Source of the DNA: Flaccisagitta enflata
Lineage: Eukaryota > Chaetognatha > Sagittoidea > Aphragmophora
DNA length: 64,000 nt
Assembly: GCA_965153355.1 (NCBI GenBank)
Contig: OZ231127.1
Location: 30,256,001 to 30,320,000, forward strand
Reading direction: 5' to 3'
Shown here piece by piece: positions 46,620-60,135 of the stretch. The notes beneath the pieces are model-generated. The model was not told where the DNA came from. It saw only the letters and a list, made by a program, of their open reading frames with translations, and did no database searches. The stretch's first letter is position 1, and each line of letters begins with the position of its first letter. Position numbers and translations under genes: made by a program.

Positions 46620-48558
46620 AGTGACGCGGGGTCATAATATCGTTGCGGACGGGTGGGCAGGGGCAGCCTAACTATGGCAAAATAAAAAAAGACAGTAATT
46701 TTCAAAATGATATTGTGAGCTCATTTTTTGGAGCGGCTTTATAATTTTCTAGACCAAGATAGTTTGTCAAATTTGGTACCTAGCAAAAAAATCAGATCTT
46801 GAAAAAGTTAATTTTTGCTCCCATAGCATTGATTTTTGCAAAATTTGTCTATTGAACAATCACCGAGTTTCAGTTTCAGTTTAGATCCAACTTTGAAAAC
46901 TAACTGTGAGCTCAATTTTTGGAGAAAGATCAAAATTTTTTAGATGATGATAGCACGTCAAATTTCTGACACAGTAAAAAAATCAGAACTCAAAAAAGTT
47001 AATTTTTGTAGTTGCAACATCAATTTTAATAAAATCGGTTAAAGTTGTACAGTATGTTTTTTTTGGTTTGTAACATTACACGACGACATTGCTCAGCCCC
47101 CTGGCATGCAAACTACTTTGGCAATGGCTCATTTTGTAGATAATAAGTGAGCATTTTATGATTTTTGAAGTCTTGGACTTTTTGACAAAAACCTGACCTC
47201 TGCCATAGATGAAGAAGCATTGGCCAAAACGGTCAGAAAAGTCTATTATTTCAGGTTTTCCATGGAATATTCTTTCTTCAAGTGGCTCTATTTTCTGAAT
47301 GTATTGAACAAGAAGTCCCCGGTTGGTCCCAAACTAAAGCTTATAAAGACCAATTTTAGGAAAAAAAAAAAAAAAAAGCACTTTGCGATGAAAAATCACA
47401 CCAAGAATGCAAGAAATTGGCTCCTTTAACAAGATTTGGCTCAAAAATTGACTCCCTACTTATAACACTTACTTAGGATATCGACAATATAATTGAATTC
47501 AAATAATCCCAAAAACTACTTCAAAATACCTTCCATTTGAGACAAAAGTGAGAGCAATTCAAAGGAAGACCGTTAAAGTGGGAAATTTTGCCAATTTGAT
47601 AGTTTGGTCATGACCCAGCATGTTCCTCATGTGTTTGGAGGATCAGATACTTGTAAAAAAGTCCCTAAAGTCACAAATCATTAAATGCTCACTTATTACC
47701 TACAAAATGAGCCATTGCAGAAATACATCGCTAGACAGAGGGCTGAGTAGTGCCGTCCGGTAATGTTACAAACGAAAAAAAAACATAGTGTATGGTCAAA
47801 AAAAAAAAAAAAACATTAATCCAGAGTTGATTTCAAATGTTAATTTTTTTTATTAGCTTAACATTTTTTTTAGGTGGTGATAGTATGACAAGTTTTTGAC
47901 ACAGCAAAAAAATCGGAACTCAAAAAAAGTGTATTTTTGCACCAGTATCATCTATTTTTGTGAATAGACTTCTAATAAAAAATCTAGTATTGATATCCAG
48001 TTTTGACAGATTTTACAAAAATTGATGTAGAAGGTACAAAAATACACTTTTTTGAATTCTGATTTTTTTGCTGTGTCAGAAATTTGACCTGCTATCACCA
48101 TCTCAGAAATATTGATCTCGCTCTAAAAGTTGAGCTCAGAGTAAATTTTTAAAGTTGGATCTAAACTGAAACCTATTTGGCAATGGTTCAATTGGCAAAT
48201 TTTGCAAAACTCAATGCTATGGGCGCAAAAATCAACTTTTTCGAGATCTGATTTTTTTACCAGGTAGCAAATTTGACAAACTATCATAGTCTAAAAAATT
48301 ATGAACCTGCTCTAAAAAATGAGCTCACAATATCATTTTGAAAATTACTGTCTTTTTTTATTTTGCAATAGTTACTCCGGACCACAACCAACGCCCCACG
48401 GGCCCCACCCAACCCACCTTCCAACGCAGACACGTGCACAAAAAGCTTCTAAAACGCTCATTTTCCCACTTTTCGACTTGTGTCCACGGACGGACCAACG
48501 GACCGACGGACAGACGGACAAAGCCTCTCATAGAGTTGCGTGTCCGCAACTAAAAAAA
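46620..48558 (+). mobile_element. Family A element interrupted by a 1.7 kb palindrome
   Basis: The 5' part (GTGACGCGGGGTCATAATAT, GTTGCGGACGGGTGGGCAGG) ends at 46668. The 3' part resumes at 48375 with ACCACAACCAACGCCCCAC, TTTTCCCACTTTTCGACTTG, ACGG units and hairpin AGTTGCG-TGTC-CGCAACT (48534-48551) followed by A7. Together they make a normal element of about 230 bp. Confidence 0.75.
46669..48374. mobile_element. Large palindromic element, 1706 bp, inside family A (E)
   Basis: Left TAACTATGGCAAAATAAAAA and right inverse TAACTATTGCAAAATAAAAA begin arms of about 800 bp. Collinear landmarks in both arms, outside in, are TGATATTGTGAGCTCATTTT, TTTAGATCCAACTTTRAAA, CAAATTTCTGACACAG, TTTGTAACATTAC and CAATGGCTCATTTTGTAG. 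The loop is near 47400-47450. No protein is encoded. Confidence 0.8.
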
Positions 48559-48645
48559 GACCTCAGAACCATATTCGTATGATGTGGCGTAGTGAAAGGG
48601 ACGCAAAAGAAAAAAATCAAACATGCGAAGAAAAGCGGTACGGGG

Positions 48646-49267
48646 CCCACTGTGCTTTCAAAAAGAATCTGAGTGAAAAATCACATAACAGTGTGTTTCT
48701 CTGCATGTTTGTGTAATGTTGGGGTGTGATAACATGTAACTAGTCAAACTAAAATCATTCACCGAGCGCTTTTTTAGTAATCTTCAAAATGGAAAAAAAT
48801 TAAGCCCATTTTCAATGAAGATTCTACTGAGTTGTATTAACCTATTTTTTGACTCCATGTTGTTAATCTATGAAAAATTCCCTTTCATTTGATAGGTCAC
48901 ACTCCATACTTTGGCAAAGAATTAAAATTTTCATTTTTTGAGGTACCATTACAAAAAAGTAACAACGGTGGCTCAAAAAACAAAAATTTTATTTCATAAT
49001 TTAACCATATATTGTGACCCATCAAATGAAAGGGAATTTTCCATAGAATAACAATATCAATTCAAAACATAAGTCAATACAACTCAGTAGAATCTTTATT
49101 GAAAATGGGTCTAATTTTTTCCCATTTTGAAGAATACTCAAAAAGCGCTCGGTAAATGATTTTATTTTGGCTAGTTACATGTTATCACATCCCAACACTA
49201 CACAAAAATGCAGAGAAACCCACTGTTATGTGATTTTTCTCTCAGATTTTTTTGAAAGCACAGTGGG
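48646..49267. mobile_element. Palindromic (foldback) element, about 620 bp (F2)
   Basis: Outer ends CCCACTGTGCTTTCAAAAAG and the inverse at 49245-49267. Pairing runs through GTTACATG / CATGTAAC, AAAAGCGCTCGG and TTGATAGGTCACACT / AGTGTGACC-like words to the ACAACGGTGGCTC centre. It shares its core with F1 (8177-8795), but its outer arms are unrelated. Confidence 0.75.
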
Positions 49268-49269
49268 GG

Positions 49270-50600
49270 GGGGGGGACGGTGAAACTGTGAATGCGCATC
49301 TTAGACGGATGAATTCAACATCCTACGAATAGAAAATAAGGAACGTAACTGCATAACAAATTTTTTTTTAAATGAAAAAACAAGGCTAGATAATAAATCG
49401 GATTAAACAAACGAACAAAACACGTGATGATAAACGACCGGAGAAATTGAACAAACAAAGAAAACCAAGTCGCCTCATATTCGCAGAATTGCGCCACGCG
49501 AACAGAGGGAGGGAAAAATGATGAAAAAGTTGGGAGGGGAAAGAAGAGGCGTTGGCAAATCCACGGCGTCAGAAAAGACGCCGGAAAACGCATAAATCTT
49601 CACCTCAAAATGACAGGTAAAGATGTCACTATCGGGACTCAGCTGTGTCCACGATCATTATGTGACAGGCCTAACTGACTGAGACGGCAAATGGATTTAT
49701 TTGATTAGGTTCTGCATCAATCATTTCCGAATAATTCTGTTGCAGAGTAGGTTGAGTGAAAGGAGGAACGCGGTTGGTCGTGTAAGCGAAGAACGAGGAT
49801 TTGGGGGAGTCTAATGCTTTAGAATATCATTTATCTACCATGCCTAGTATTTTGCATGCCAACATGAATGATGGGTTAATCATGACAAGATGTTGAACAA
49901 AACCGCGTAAAGAATGACTTTCCAATGATTACAGAGAAGTAGTGAGTACAGGTTATGAACGCAGCGGAAAAGATTTTGATGTTTCCTTAACGTGAAAGCA
50001 GCAAGATTGAATGTCTTGCAAAGAATAGTACGCTTTGTCAGGAAGTTCTAAAGTAGATTGGAAACAACGTACTTAGCCGTCACGCGGGTGCGAGGGAGCT
50101 TGCCGCTTCGTGTTTCGATAACGAGTTCAGGAATCATTAATCATGAGTAGCTATGGAATACCATTGACTGAATTGACTGCCCCTGCCCAGTGCCCATCCG
50201 CACGCGACTTTTGGATTTTTTCTAGTTTTTATCTGCACCAGTGCAGTGTCCATGTCAATGCGTAATCATTTTACAGCCATCCAAGGTGATGCCGTACAAA
50301 AGTAATTTAACACATCTCCGGCGAAAAAAAAAGAAAAAAAAAATCGATGGCGATCGATCTTTTCCCCGGGCAAGACGTCAGCCCTTGCAACGGCTAAGTC
50401 ACTCCTTGGCTAAAAGATAATCCACTGCCTTGCCTGGTTTCCTGGGGTTTCCTAATTTTCTCTCCGTGTCTGTCTACCTGTCTGTCTACCTGTCTATCTA
50501 TCTGACCTGTTAGCATGCCTGACTTCTCTTTTGCGTTCTGTCTCTTAGATCCTGTCTCTTTCGGTCTGTCTACGTTACTGTTCCTAACACTTCTGTTGGT
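49270..50600. other. Gene-free interval with a family A remnant
   Basis: CTGCCCCTGCCCAGTGCCCATC, CGCACGCGACTTTTGG at 50178-50216 is a minus-strand family A fragment. TCTGTCTACCTGTCTATCTA (50470-50505) is a short tetranucleotide run. Otherwise there is nothing I can name. Confidence 0.4.
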
Positions 50601-50607
50601 ATGTGTT

Positions 50608-50611
<4 letters not shown>

Positions 50612-50684
<73 letters not shown>
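50612..50684. repeat. (TG)n microsatellite
   Basis: About 36 TG units. Confidence 0.95.
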
Positions 50685-50686
<2 letters not shown>

Positions 50687-51047
50687 CAAGTTATAACTTA
50701 TCGTGCCTTTCGCTTGTTCGATCGGTTAGTCCTTCCGTCTGTCCGTCGTTTCTCAGCTTTTAGGCAGTTTTCATTTACACCATCGCCTCTGCCCCCAGCT
50801 GACCGGCCTCCCCCAGTCTTCTTTATACAAGCCCGATTGGGCAACGATGCGTCATCTGAAGGGATTCTATGAATATTTGTTTTATTGGACCTAAACTCCA
50901 AAAAGCACTTAGATTTAATGGCAAACTTTTACATCAATAAGACTCATGATAGTCGTATTGCCTAATTGACTTTTGCATACTGCAATTCTTTAAACTATGT
51001 AAAGAAAAAAAATTCTCTTCATACAAAAACAAGACGTTTGCTGGAAA

Positions 51048-51776
51048 GGACCTTAAAACGACCATCATATTAGGAAATTCAGTTGCCAAAGTAGGAACAG
51101 AGAGCTAATGTTGACAAACAGTGTTGAACTTAATCTGCATATAAGCTCTGAGAAATGATTTCAAACAAATTGACATATACATGTAATTTACAATATGGTT
51201 GGATGGTTGGACGGTCGGACAGTTGGATGGTCCGACAGTCAGATGGTCGGACGGTCGGACGATCGGACTGAAGAGCTCAAGAGAGATGCAACTCTCTTGA
51301 GCAACTCTCAGATCTCCCTGCCTTTGCATTGATGACTTAAACTAATTTGCACATTGTCATTCATTTTAGAATGATGTTGAATGAGACTTTTGTTTTATCT
51401 TTCCTTGCCGTCTTTCTGGATTCTCCCAAGTCTAACAACTCATAAATGTAAACATTATTTTGTCATTACTTGATAGAAATTTGCTGCAACACTATTTAAG
51501 ATTCATTATCGACTTGATTACTGTCAATAAGATTTGACGGGTAAGATTGATCCAAAACTCACCCCAGTTTCAATGTTCAAAAGGTATTAGAAGGTTTTAA
51601 ACACAGACGACAAATGTCTAAAAACATACTGAATCTTTGATGGCCTACTTAGGCTGATTACAGTATGGAAGCAAGTTGGGGATTGTGATTAGATATAACT
51701 GTCGCGATATCGCTCTGACAAAAGCATTTAAAATAGCAATTTTTGAAATAGCAAAAAAAAGGATGTCTGCTGGAAA
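51048..51776. repeat. Array monomer 1, shortened
   Basis: Lacks about 95 bp between the GGAC-type tract and the hairpin (the CTCGAGGTAATCAAACAGCA segment and the following A-run). The hairpin (51275-51302) is perfect with loop ATGCAA. Confidence 0.8.
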
Positions 51777-53027
51777 GGACCTTAAACGACCATCATATTA
51801 GGAAATTCAGTTGCCTAAGTAGGACCAGAAAGCTAATGTTGACAAACAGTGCTGAACTCAATCTGCATAAGCTCTAAGAAATGATTTCAAAGATATTGAC
51901 ATATACATGTGATTTATGATATGGTTGGACCGTTAGACGGTTGGACGGTTGGACAGTTGGACGGTTGGATGGTTGGACGGTCGGATGGTTGGATGGTCGG
52001 ATGGTTGGACAGACGGTCAGATGGATGGACGGTTGGACGGTTGGACGGTTGGACTCAAGGAAATCAAACAGCAGGCGGATTAGACAAAAAAAAAAAAGAA
52101 CATTACAAGGAGCACAATAAAGAGCTCCACCAATCAATTAAAGAGTTCAAGAGTGATAAAACTCTCATGAGCAACTCTCAGATCTCCTTGCCTTTGCATT
52201 GATGACTTAAAACTAATTTGCATATTGTCGTTTGTTTTAGAATGATGTTGAATGAGACATTTGTTTTATCTTTCCTTGCCGTCTTTCTTGATTCTCCCAA
52301 GTCTAACAACTTATAAATGTAAATATTATTTTGTCATTACTTGATAGAAATTCGCTGCAACACTATTTAAGATTCATTCTCGACATGATTACTGTCATTA
52401 AGATTTGATGGGTAAGATTAATCTAAAATTCACCCCAGTTTCAATGTTCTAAAGATATTAGAAGGTTTTAAACACAGACAACAGACGTCTATAAACAGAC
52501 TGAATCTTTGTTGGCCTACTTGGGCTGATTACCTTATGGAAGCAGGTTAAGATTTGTGATTAGATATAACTCTCGCAACACAGCTCTGACAAAAGAATTT
52601 AAAATAGCAATATTCAAAAAAGCAAAAAAAAGAATGTTTGCTGGAAAGGACCTTAAAATGACCATCATATGAGGAAATTCAGTTGCACTAGTAGGACCAG
52701 AAAGCTAATGTTGACAAACAGTGCTGAACTCAATCAGCATAAGTTTTAAGAAATGATTTCAAAGATATTGACATAAACATGTGATTTACGATACGGTCGG
52801 ACGGTCGGACGGTTGGATGGTCGGACGGTTGGACGGATGGATGGTCAGGCGGTCAGACGGTCGGATGGTCGGACGGTCGGACGGTTAGACTCGAGGAAAT
52901 CAAACAGCAGGCGGATAACACAAAAAAAAACATTACAAGGAGCACAATAAAAAGCTCCACCAAACAATTGAAGAGCTCAAGAGAGATACAACTCTCTTGA
53001 GCAACTCTCAGATCTCCCTGCCTTTGC

Positions 53028-53360
53028 ATTGATGACTTAAAACTAATTTGCATATTGTCGTTCCTTTAAGAATGATGTTGAATGAGACTTTTGTTTTATC
53101 TTTCCTTGCCGTCTTTCTTGATTCTCCTAAGTCTAACAACATTGCATTGATGACTTAAAACTAATTTGCATATTGTCGTTCAGTTTAAAATGATGTTGAA
53201 TGAGACTTTTGTTTTATCTTTCCTTGCCGTCTTTCTGGATTCTCCCACGTCTAACAACTTAAAACTAATTTGCATATTGTCATTCATTTTAAAATGATGT
53301 TGAATGATACTTTTGTTTTATCTTTCCTTGCCGTCTTTCTGGATTCTCCCAAGTCTAACA
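53028..53360. repeat. Local triplication inside monomer 3
   Basis: The GACTTAAAACTAATTTGCAT...TCTCCCAAGTCTAACAAC segment of about 120 bp occurs three times in a row. The second and third copies start abruptly after AACAAC, so the monomer is lengthened by internal duplication. Confidence 0.85.
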
Positions 53361-53597
53361 ACTTATAAATGTAAACATTATTTTGTCATTACTTGATAGA
53401 AATTCGCTGCAACACTATTTAAGATTCATTCTTGACTTGATTACTGTCATTAAGATTTGATGGGTAAGATTGATCCAAAATTCACCCCAATTCTGAAGAT
53501 ATGAGAAGGTTTTAAACACAGACGACACAGACGTCTATAAACAGACTGAATCTTTGATGGCCTACTTGGGCTGATTACCGCATGGAAGCAGGTGGAG

Positions 53598-53692
53598 GTT
53601 AGTAATTACATTATTTAGATATTACATTATTTAGATAATACATTATTTAGATATTGCATTATTTAGATATTACATTATTATTTAGGTATTAC
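53598..53692. repeat. New (ATTACATTATTTAGAT)n minisatellite inside monomer 3
   Basis: Where siblings have a single GATTATTTAGATATTACTCT, this monomer has about five ATTACATTATTTAGAT-type units. The GCTCTGAC context is partly lost. Confidence 0.8.
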
Positions 53693-56535
53693 TGACAAAA
53701 GTATTTAAAATAGCAATATTTGAAATAGCAATAAAAAAATGAATGTTTGCTGGTAAGGACCTTAAAACGACCATCATATTAGGAAATTCAGTTGCCTAAG
53801 TAGGACCAGAAAGCTAATGTTGACAATTAGTGCTGAACTCAATCTGCATAAGTTTTAAGAAATGATTTCAAAGATATTGACATATACATGTGATTTACGA
53901 TACAGTCGGACAATCGGACAGTATGATGGTCGGGCGGTTGGATGGTTGGATAGTCAGGCGGTCAGACGGTCAGACGGTTGGATGGTCGGACGATCGGACG
54001 GTTGGACTTGAGGTAATCAAACAGCAGGCGGATAACACAAAAAAAACATTACAAGGAGCACAATAAAGAGCTCCACCAAACAATTGAAGAGCTCAAGAGA
54101 GATACAACTCTCTTGAGCAACTCTCAGATCTCCCTGCCTTTGCATTGATGACTTAAAACTAATTTGCATATTGTCGTTCATTTTAAAATGATGTTGAATG
54201 AGACTTTTGTTTTATCTTTCCTTGCCGTCTTTCTGGATTCTCCCAAGTCTAACAACTTATAAATTCAAACATTATTTTGTCATTACTTGATAGAAATTCG
54301 CTGCAACACTATTTAAGATTCATTCTTGACTTGATTACTGTCATTAAGAATTGATGGATAAGATTGATCCAAAATTCACCCTAATTCCGAAGATGTGAGA
54401 AGGTTTTAAACACAGACGACACAGACATCTATAAACAGACTGAATCTTTGATGGCCTACTTGGGCTGATTACCGCATGGAAGCAGGTGGAGGTTAGTGAT
54501 TAGATTATTTAGATATTACTCTCGCAATATCGGTCTGACAAAAGTAGCAATATTTGAAATAGCAATAAAAAAAAGAATGTTTGCTGGTAAGGACCTCAAA
54601 ACGACCATCATATAAGGAAATTCAGTTGCCTAAGTAGGACCAGAAAGCTAATGTTGACAATTAGTGCTGAACTCAATCTGCATAAGTTTTAAGAAATGAT
54701 TTCAAAGATATTGACATATACATGTGATTTAGGATACGGTCGGACAATCGGACAGTATGATGGTTGGGCGGTCGGATGGTTGGATGGTCAGGCAGTCAGA
54801 CGGTCAGACGGTTGGATGGTCAGACGATCGGACGGTTGGACTCGAGGTAATCAAACAGCAGGCGGATAACACACACAAAAAAAAAAAACATTAGAGAGCT
54901 CCTCCAAACAATTGAAGAGCTCAAGAGAGATACAACTCTCTTGAGCAACTCTCAGATCTCCCTGCCTTTGCATTGATGACTTAAAACTAATTTGCATATT
55001 GTCATTCATTTTAAAATGATGTTGAATGAGACTTTTGTTTTTTCTTTCCTTACCGTCTTTCTGGATTCTCCCAAGTCTAACAACTTATAAATTCAAACAT
55101 TATTTTGTCATTACTTGATAGAAATTCGCTGCAACACTATTTAGGATTCATTCTTGACTTGATTACTGTCATTAAGATTTGATGGATAAGATTGATCCAA
55201 AATTCACCCCAATTCTGAAGCTATGAGAAGGTTTTAAACACAGACGACACAGACGTCTATAAACAGACTGAATCTTTGATGGCCTACTTGGGCTGATTAC
55301 CGCATGGAAGCAGGTGGAGGTTAGTGATTAGATATTTTAGATATTACTCTCGCAATATCGCTCTGACAAAAGCATTTGAAATAGCGAAAAAAAAAAGAAT
55401 GTTTGCTGGTAAGGACCTTAAAACGACCATCATATTAGGAAATTCAGTTGCCTAAGTATGACCAGAAAGCTAATGTTGACAATTAGTGCTGAACTCAAAC
55501 TGCATAAGTTTTAAGAAATGATTTCAAAGATATTGACATATACATGTGATTTACAATACGGTCGGACAATTGGACAGTATGATGGTCGGGCGTTCGGACG
55601 GTTGGATGGTCAGACGGTCAGACTGTTGGATGGTCAGATGATCGGACGGTTGGACTCGAGGTAATCAAACAGCAGGCGGATAAGACAAAAAAAAAAAAAA
55701 AACATTAGAGAGCTCCACCACACAATTGAAGAGCTCAAGAGAGATACAACTCTCTTGAGCAACTCTCAGATCTCCCTGCCTTTGCATTGATGACTTAAAA
55801 CTAATTTGCATATTGTCATTCATTTTGAAATGATGTTGAATGAGACTTTCGTTTTATCTTTCCTTGCCGTCTTTCTGGATTCTCCCAAGTCTAACAACTT
55901 ATAAATTTAAACATTATTTTGTCATTACTTGATAGAAATTCGCTGCAACACTATTTAAGATTCATTCTTGACTTGATTACTGTCATTAAGAATTGATAGA
56001 TAAGCTTGATTCAAAATTCACCCTAATTCTGAAGATATGAGAAGGTTTAAAACACAGACGACACAGACGTCTATAAACAGACTGAATCTTTGATGGCCTA
56101 CTTGGGCTGATTATCGCATGGAAGCAGGTGGAGGTTAGTGATTAGATTATTTAGATATTACTCTCGCAATATCGGTCTGACAAAAGTAGCAATATTTGGA
56201 ATAGCAATAAAAAAAAGAATGTTTGCTGGTAAGGACCTCAAAACGACCATCATATAAGGAAATTCAGTTCCCTAAGTAGGACCAGAAAGCTAATGTTGAC
56301 AATTAGTGCTGAACTGAATCTGCATAAGTTTTAAGAAATGATTTAAAAGATATTGACATATACATGGGATTTACGATACGGTTGGACAATCGGACAGTAT
56401 GATGGTCGGGCGGTTGGACAGTTGGATGGTCAGGTGGTCAGACGGTCAGAGGGTTGGATGGTCAGACAATCGGACGGTTGGACTCGAGGTAATCAAACAG
56501 CAGGCGGATAACACAAAAAAGAAAAAAACATTAGA

Positions 56536-58057
56536 GGCAAGTGTCACGCTTCGGCAGCAAGCAAGGGTGCCCGACTCTCCAACATCTTAAGAGTAACCAG
56601 GCTTGAGCTATGGCTTTGAACTATGAATCAATGGTTTGATGTCATCCCTAACAGTCAGGTGTTCATTGTCAAACCTATTTTTGAGACACTCGTGACCCCT
56701 AGGGGGCCCTTAATTTGGTCAAATGGTCAAATTTGGCTTGTCTCCTGCTTGTCTCCACATGAAAAGTGCAAGCAGAAGCAATCAAAAAATGTCTAAATGG
56801 ACCGTATCATGACTCCTTATCATTTATAATTAATCACTTGAAACAAACAAAAAAATTGTTTGAGCTCCGTTGACAATAAGATCCTTAAAAACGGTTTTCT
56901 TGCATTCAGTACACCCTCTCTATTTTTGAGCAAAATTTCACTCAGATCACAGTATAATAATTATTATTTTTTAAAACTTAATTTTGCTTCATAGTTAAGC
57001 ATATTATGTTTGTTTGTCTGAAAAATAACTACTTGAAGGGCATATTTCCCAAATTTCACGTTTCCAAGTGGCTCCAAAGCGGCTCAATTGCATTTTTTCT
57101 AGAGCGTATCAATTCGCGCACACCCCCAGATTTGTTCCTAACGCATACCTAACGCTTAAGATATGCCACTATGGCGTGAAAACGACACAATTTACACAAA
57201 ATCTGATCACACCACGTGAAAGAGCGTGAAATTTTGAATCTACACTGAAAATTTCAAGTCTTAACTACCAGAGGTTTGGTCACAATAAAATTTTACATTT
57301 TGTTGGTCCTGAAGTGTGAACAGAATTGATATGCTCATCGACGGCTCATCGTAGTTAATTCTTTGTTTCCACACAGCGCTCCTCACACAAATGCGCGATG
57401 CTTTTGGGTCTTAATTTGATAAAATTTCTTAAAATTAAAATTGGCATATCTCAGGAACTGTTCGAGCTAGCCCATTGAAATTTTGCATATTAGACCAAGA
57501 GGGTCTTTTGCTTAAATTCTGATGCGACCTACAGAATGTCAAGCAGTCCAACCAGACCAACCAGCCTACCAGATGAAAAAATGAAAAAATGGCATAACTT
57601 CTAAAGTAATTGTCCGATTTGGTTGAAATTTTTCATGAAGCTTCCTTTAAAGATTCCTCGTCACTGGCATAAAAAAGAGCTTGGGGAAAAAATATTCTCT
57701 TCCGACAGCCCACCCAGCCAGAAATGGTACTTATAGAGATTTTTTGAAAAACTAGAAAAATTCAAAAAAATTTCAGAAACATGATCTCACATGTTTGCTT
57801 GAACCTTATCAATAAGAATTTCACTGTCATATTGATTTCTTAGTTGTATTTAGCTAAATTTTCTAGTAATGAAATTGCCAACAATATCTATTTAAGCCTA
57901 ATTTGCATGAAAAATGAGCTTACTTTAGAAAATCCAAGTATGGATTCATATGTAAGAATAGGTAAGCTACATGATGACGTATGGTTTTGTTCAATATTCA
58001 AACATGTAAATTTGATGACTTTCATCCCGTCCAAGTCGGATTTGCGTGACACAAGCC
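56536..58057. mobile_element. Non-autonomous DNA transposon, 1522 bp, TAGA target duplication (M)
   Basis: Inserted in monomer 7. Termini GGCAAGTGTCACGC and GCGTGACACAAGCC are inverted. TAGA (56532-56535, 58058-58061; one base of ambiguity permits TAGAG) is duplicated relative to the intact CATTAGAGAGCTCC of sibling monomers. The interior is AT-rich without a transposase. A 4-5 bp duplication with GGC-starting ends does not fit a superfamily I can name with confidence. Confidence 0.82.
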
Positions 58058-60135
58058 TAGAGAGCTCCACCAAACAATTGAAGAGCTCAAGAGAGATACA
58101 ACTCTCTTGAGCAACTCTCAGATCTCCCTGCCTTTGCATTGATGACTTAAAACTAATTTGCATATTGTCATTCATTTTAAAATGATGTTGAATGAGACTT
58201 TTATTTTATCTTTCCTTGCCGTCTTTCTGGATTCTCCCAAGTCTAACAACTTATAAATTCAAACATTATTTTGTCATTACTTGATAGAAATTCGCTGCAA
58301 CACTATTTAAGATTCATTCTTGACTTGATTACTGTCATTAAGATTTGATGGATAAGATTGATCCAAAATTCACCCTAATTCTGAAGATATGAGAAGGTTT
58401 TAAACACAGACGACACAGACGTCTATAAAAAGACTGAATCTTTGATGGCCTACTTTGGCTGATTACGGCATGGAAGCAGGTGGAGGTTAGTGATTAGATA
58501 TTTTAGATATTACTCTCGCATTATCGCTCTGACAAAAGTATTTGAAATAGCAAAAAAAAAAAAGAATGTTTGCTGGAAAGGACCTTAAAACGACCATCAT
58601 ATTAGGAAATTCAGTTGCCTAAGTAGGACCAGAAAGCTAATGTTGACAAATTGTGCTGAACTCAATCTGCATAAGTTTTAAGAAATGATATCAAAAATAT
58701 TGACATATACATGTGATTTACGATACGGTCGGACAATCGGACAGTATGATGGTCGGGCAGTTGGATGGTTGGATGGTCAGGTGGTCAGACGGTCAGACGG
58801 TTGGATGGTCAGACGATTGGACAGTTGGACTCGAGGTAATCAAAAAGCAGACGGATAACACAAAAAAAAACATTAGAGAGCTCCATAAAACAATTGAAGA
58901 GCTCAAGAGAGATACAACTCTCTTGAGCAACTCTCAGATCTCCCTGCCTTTGCATTGATGACTTAAAACTAATTTGCATATTGTTGTTCATTTTAAAATG
59001 ATGTTGAATGAGACTTTTGTTTTATCTTTCCTTGCCGTCTTTCTGGATTCTCCCAAGTCTAACAACTTATAAATTTAAACATTATTTTGTCATTACTTGA
59101 TAGAAATTCGCTGTAACACTATTTAAGATTCATTCTTGACTTGATTACTGTCATTAAGATTTGATGGGTAAGATTGATGCAAAATTCACCCCAGTTCTGA
59201 AGATATGAGAAGGTTTTAAACAAAAACGACACAGACGTCTATAAACAGACTGAATCTTTGATGGCCTACTTGGGCTGATTACCGCATGGAAGCAGGTGGA
59301 GGTTACTGATTAGATTATTTAGATATTACTCTCGCAATATCGCTCTGACAAAAGTATTTAAAATAGCAATATTTGAAATAGCAAAAACAAAAGAATGTTT
59401 GCTGGAAAGGACCTTAAAACGACCATCATATTAGGAAATTCAGTTGCCTAAGTAGGACCAGAAAGCTAATGTTGACAATTAGTGCTGAACTCAATCTGCA
59501 TAAGTTTTAAGAAATGATATCAAAGATATCGACATATACATGTGATTTACAATACGGTCAGACAATCGGACAGTATGATGGTTGGGCGGTCGGATGGTTG
59601 GATGGTCAGGCGGTCAGACGGTCAGACAGTTGGACTCGAGGTAATCAAACAGCAGGCGGATAACACAAAAAAAAAAACATTAGAGAGCTCCACCGAACAA
59701 ATGAAGAGCTCAAGAGAGACACAACTCTCTTGAGCAACTCTCAGATCTCCCTGCCTTTGCATTGATGACTTAAAACTAATTTGCATATTGTTGTTCATTT
59801 TAAAATGATGTTGAATGAGATTTTTGTTTTGTCTTTCCTTGCCGTCTTTCTGGATTTTCCCAAGTCTAACAACTTATAAATTTAAACATTATTTTGTCAT
59901 TACTTGATAGAAATTCGCTGCAACACTATTTAAGATTCATTCTTGACTTGATTACTGTCATTAAGATTTGATGGGTAAGATTGATTCAAAATTCACCTCA
60001 ATTCTGACGATATGAGAAGGTTTTAAACACAGACGACATAGACGTCTATAAACAGACTGAATCTTTGATGGCCTACTTGGGCTGATTACCGCATGGAAGC
60101 AGGCGGAGGTTAGTAATTAGATTATTTAGATATTA

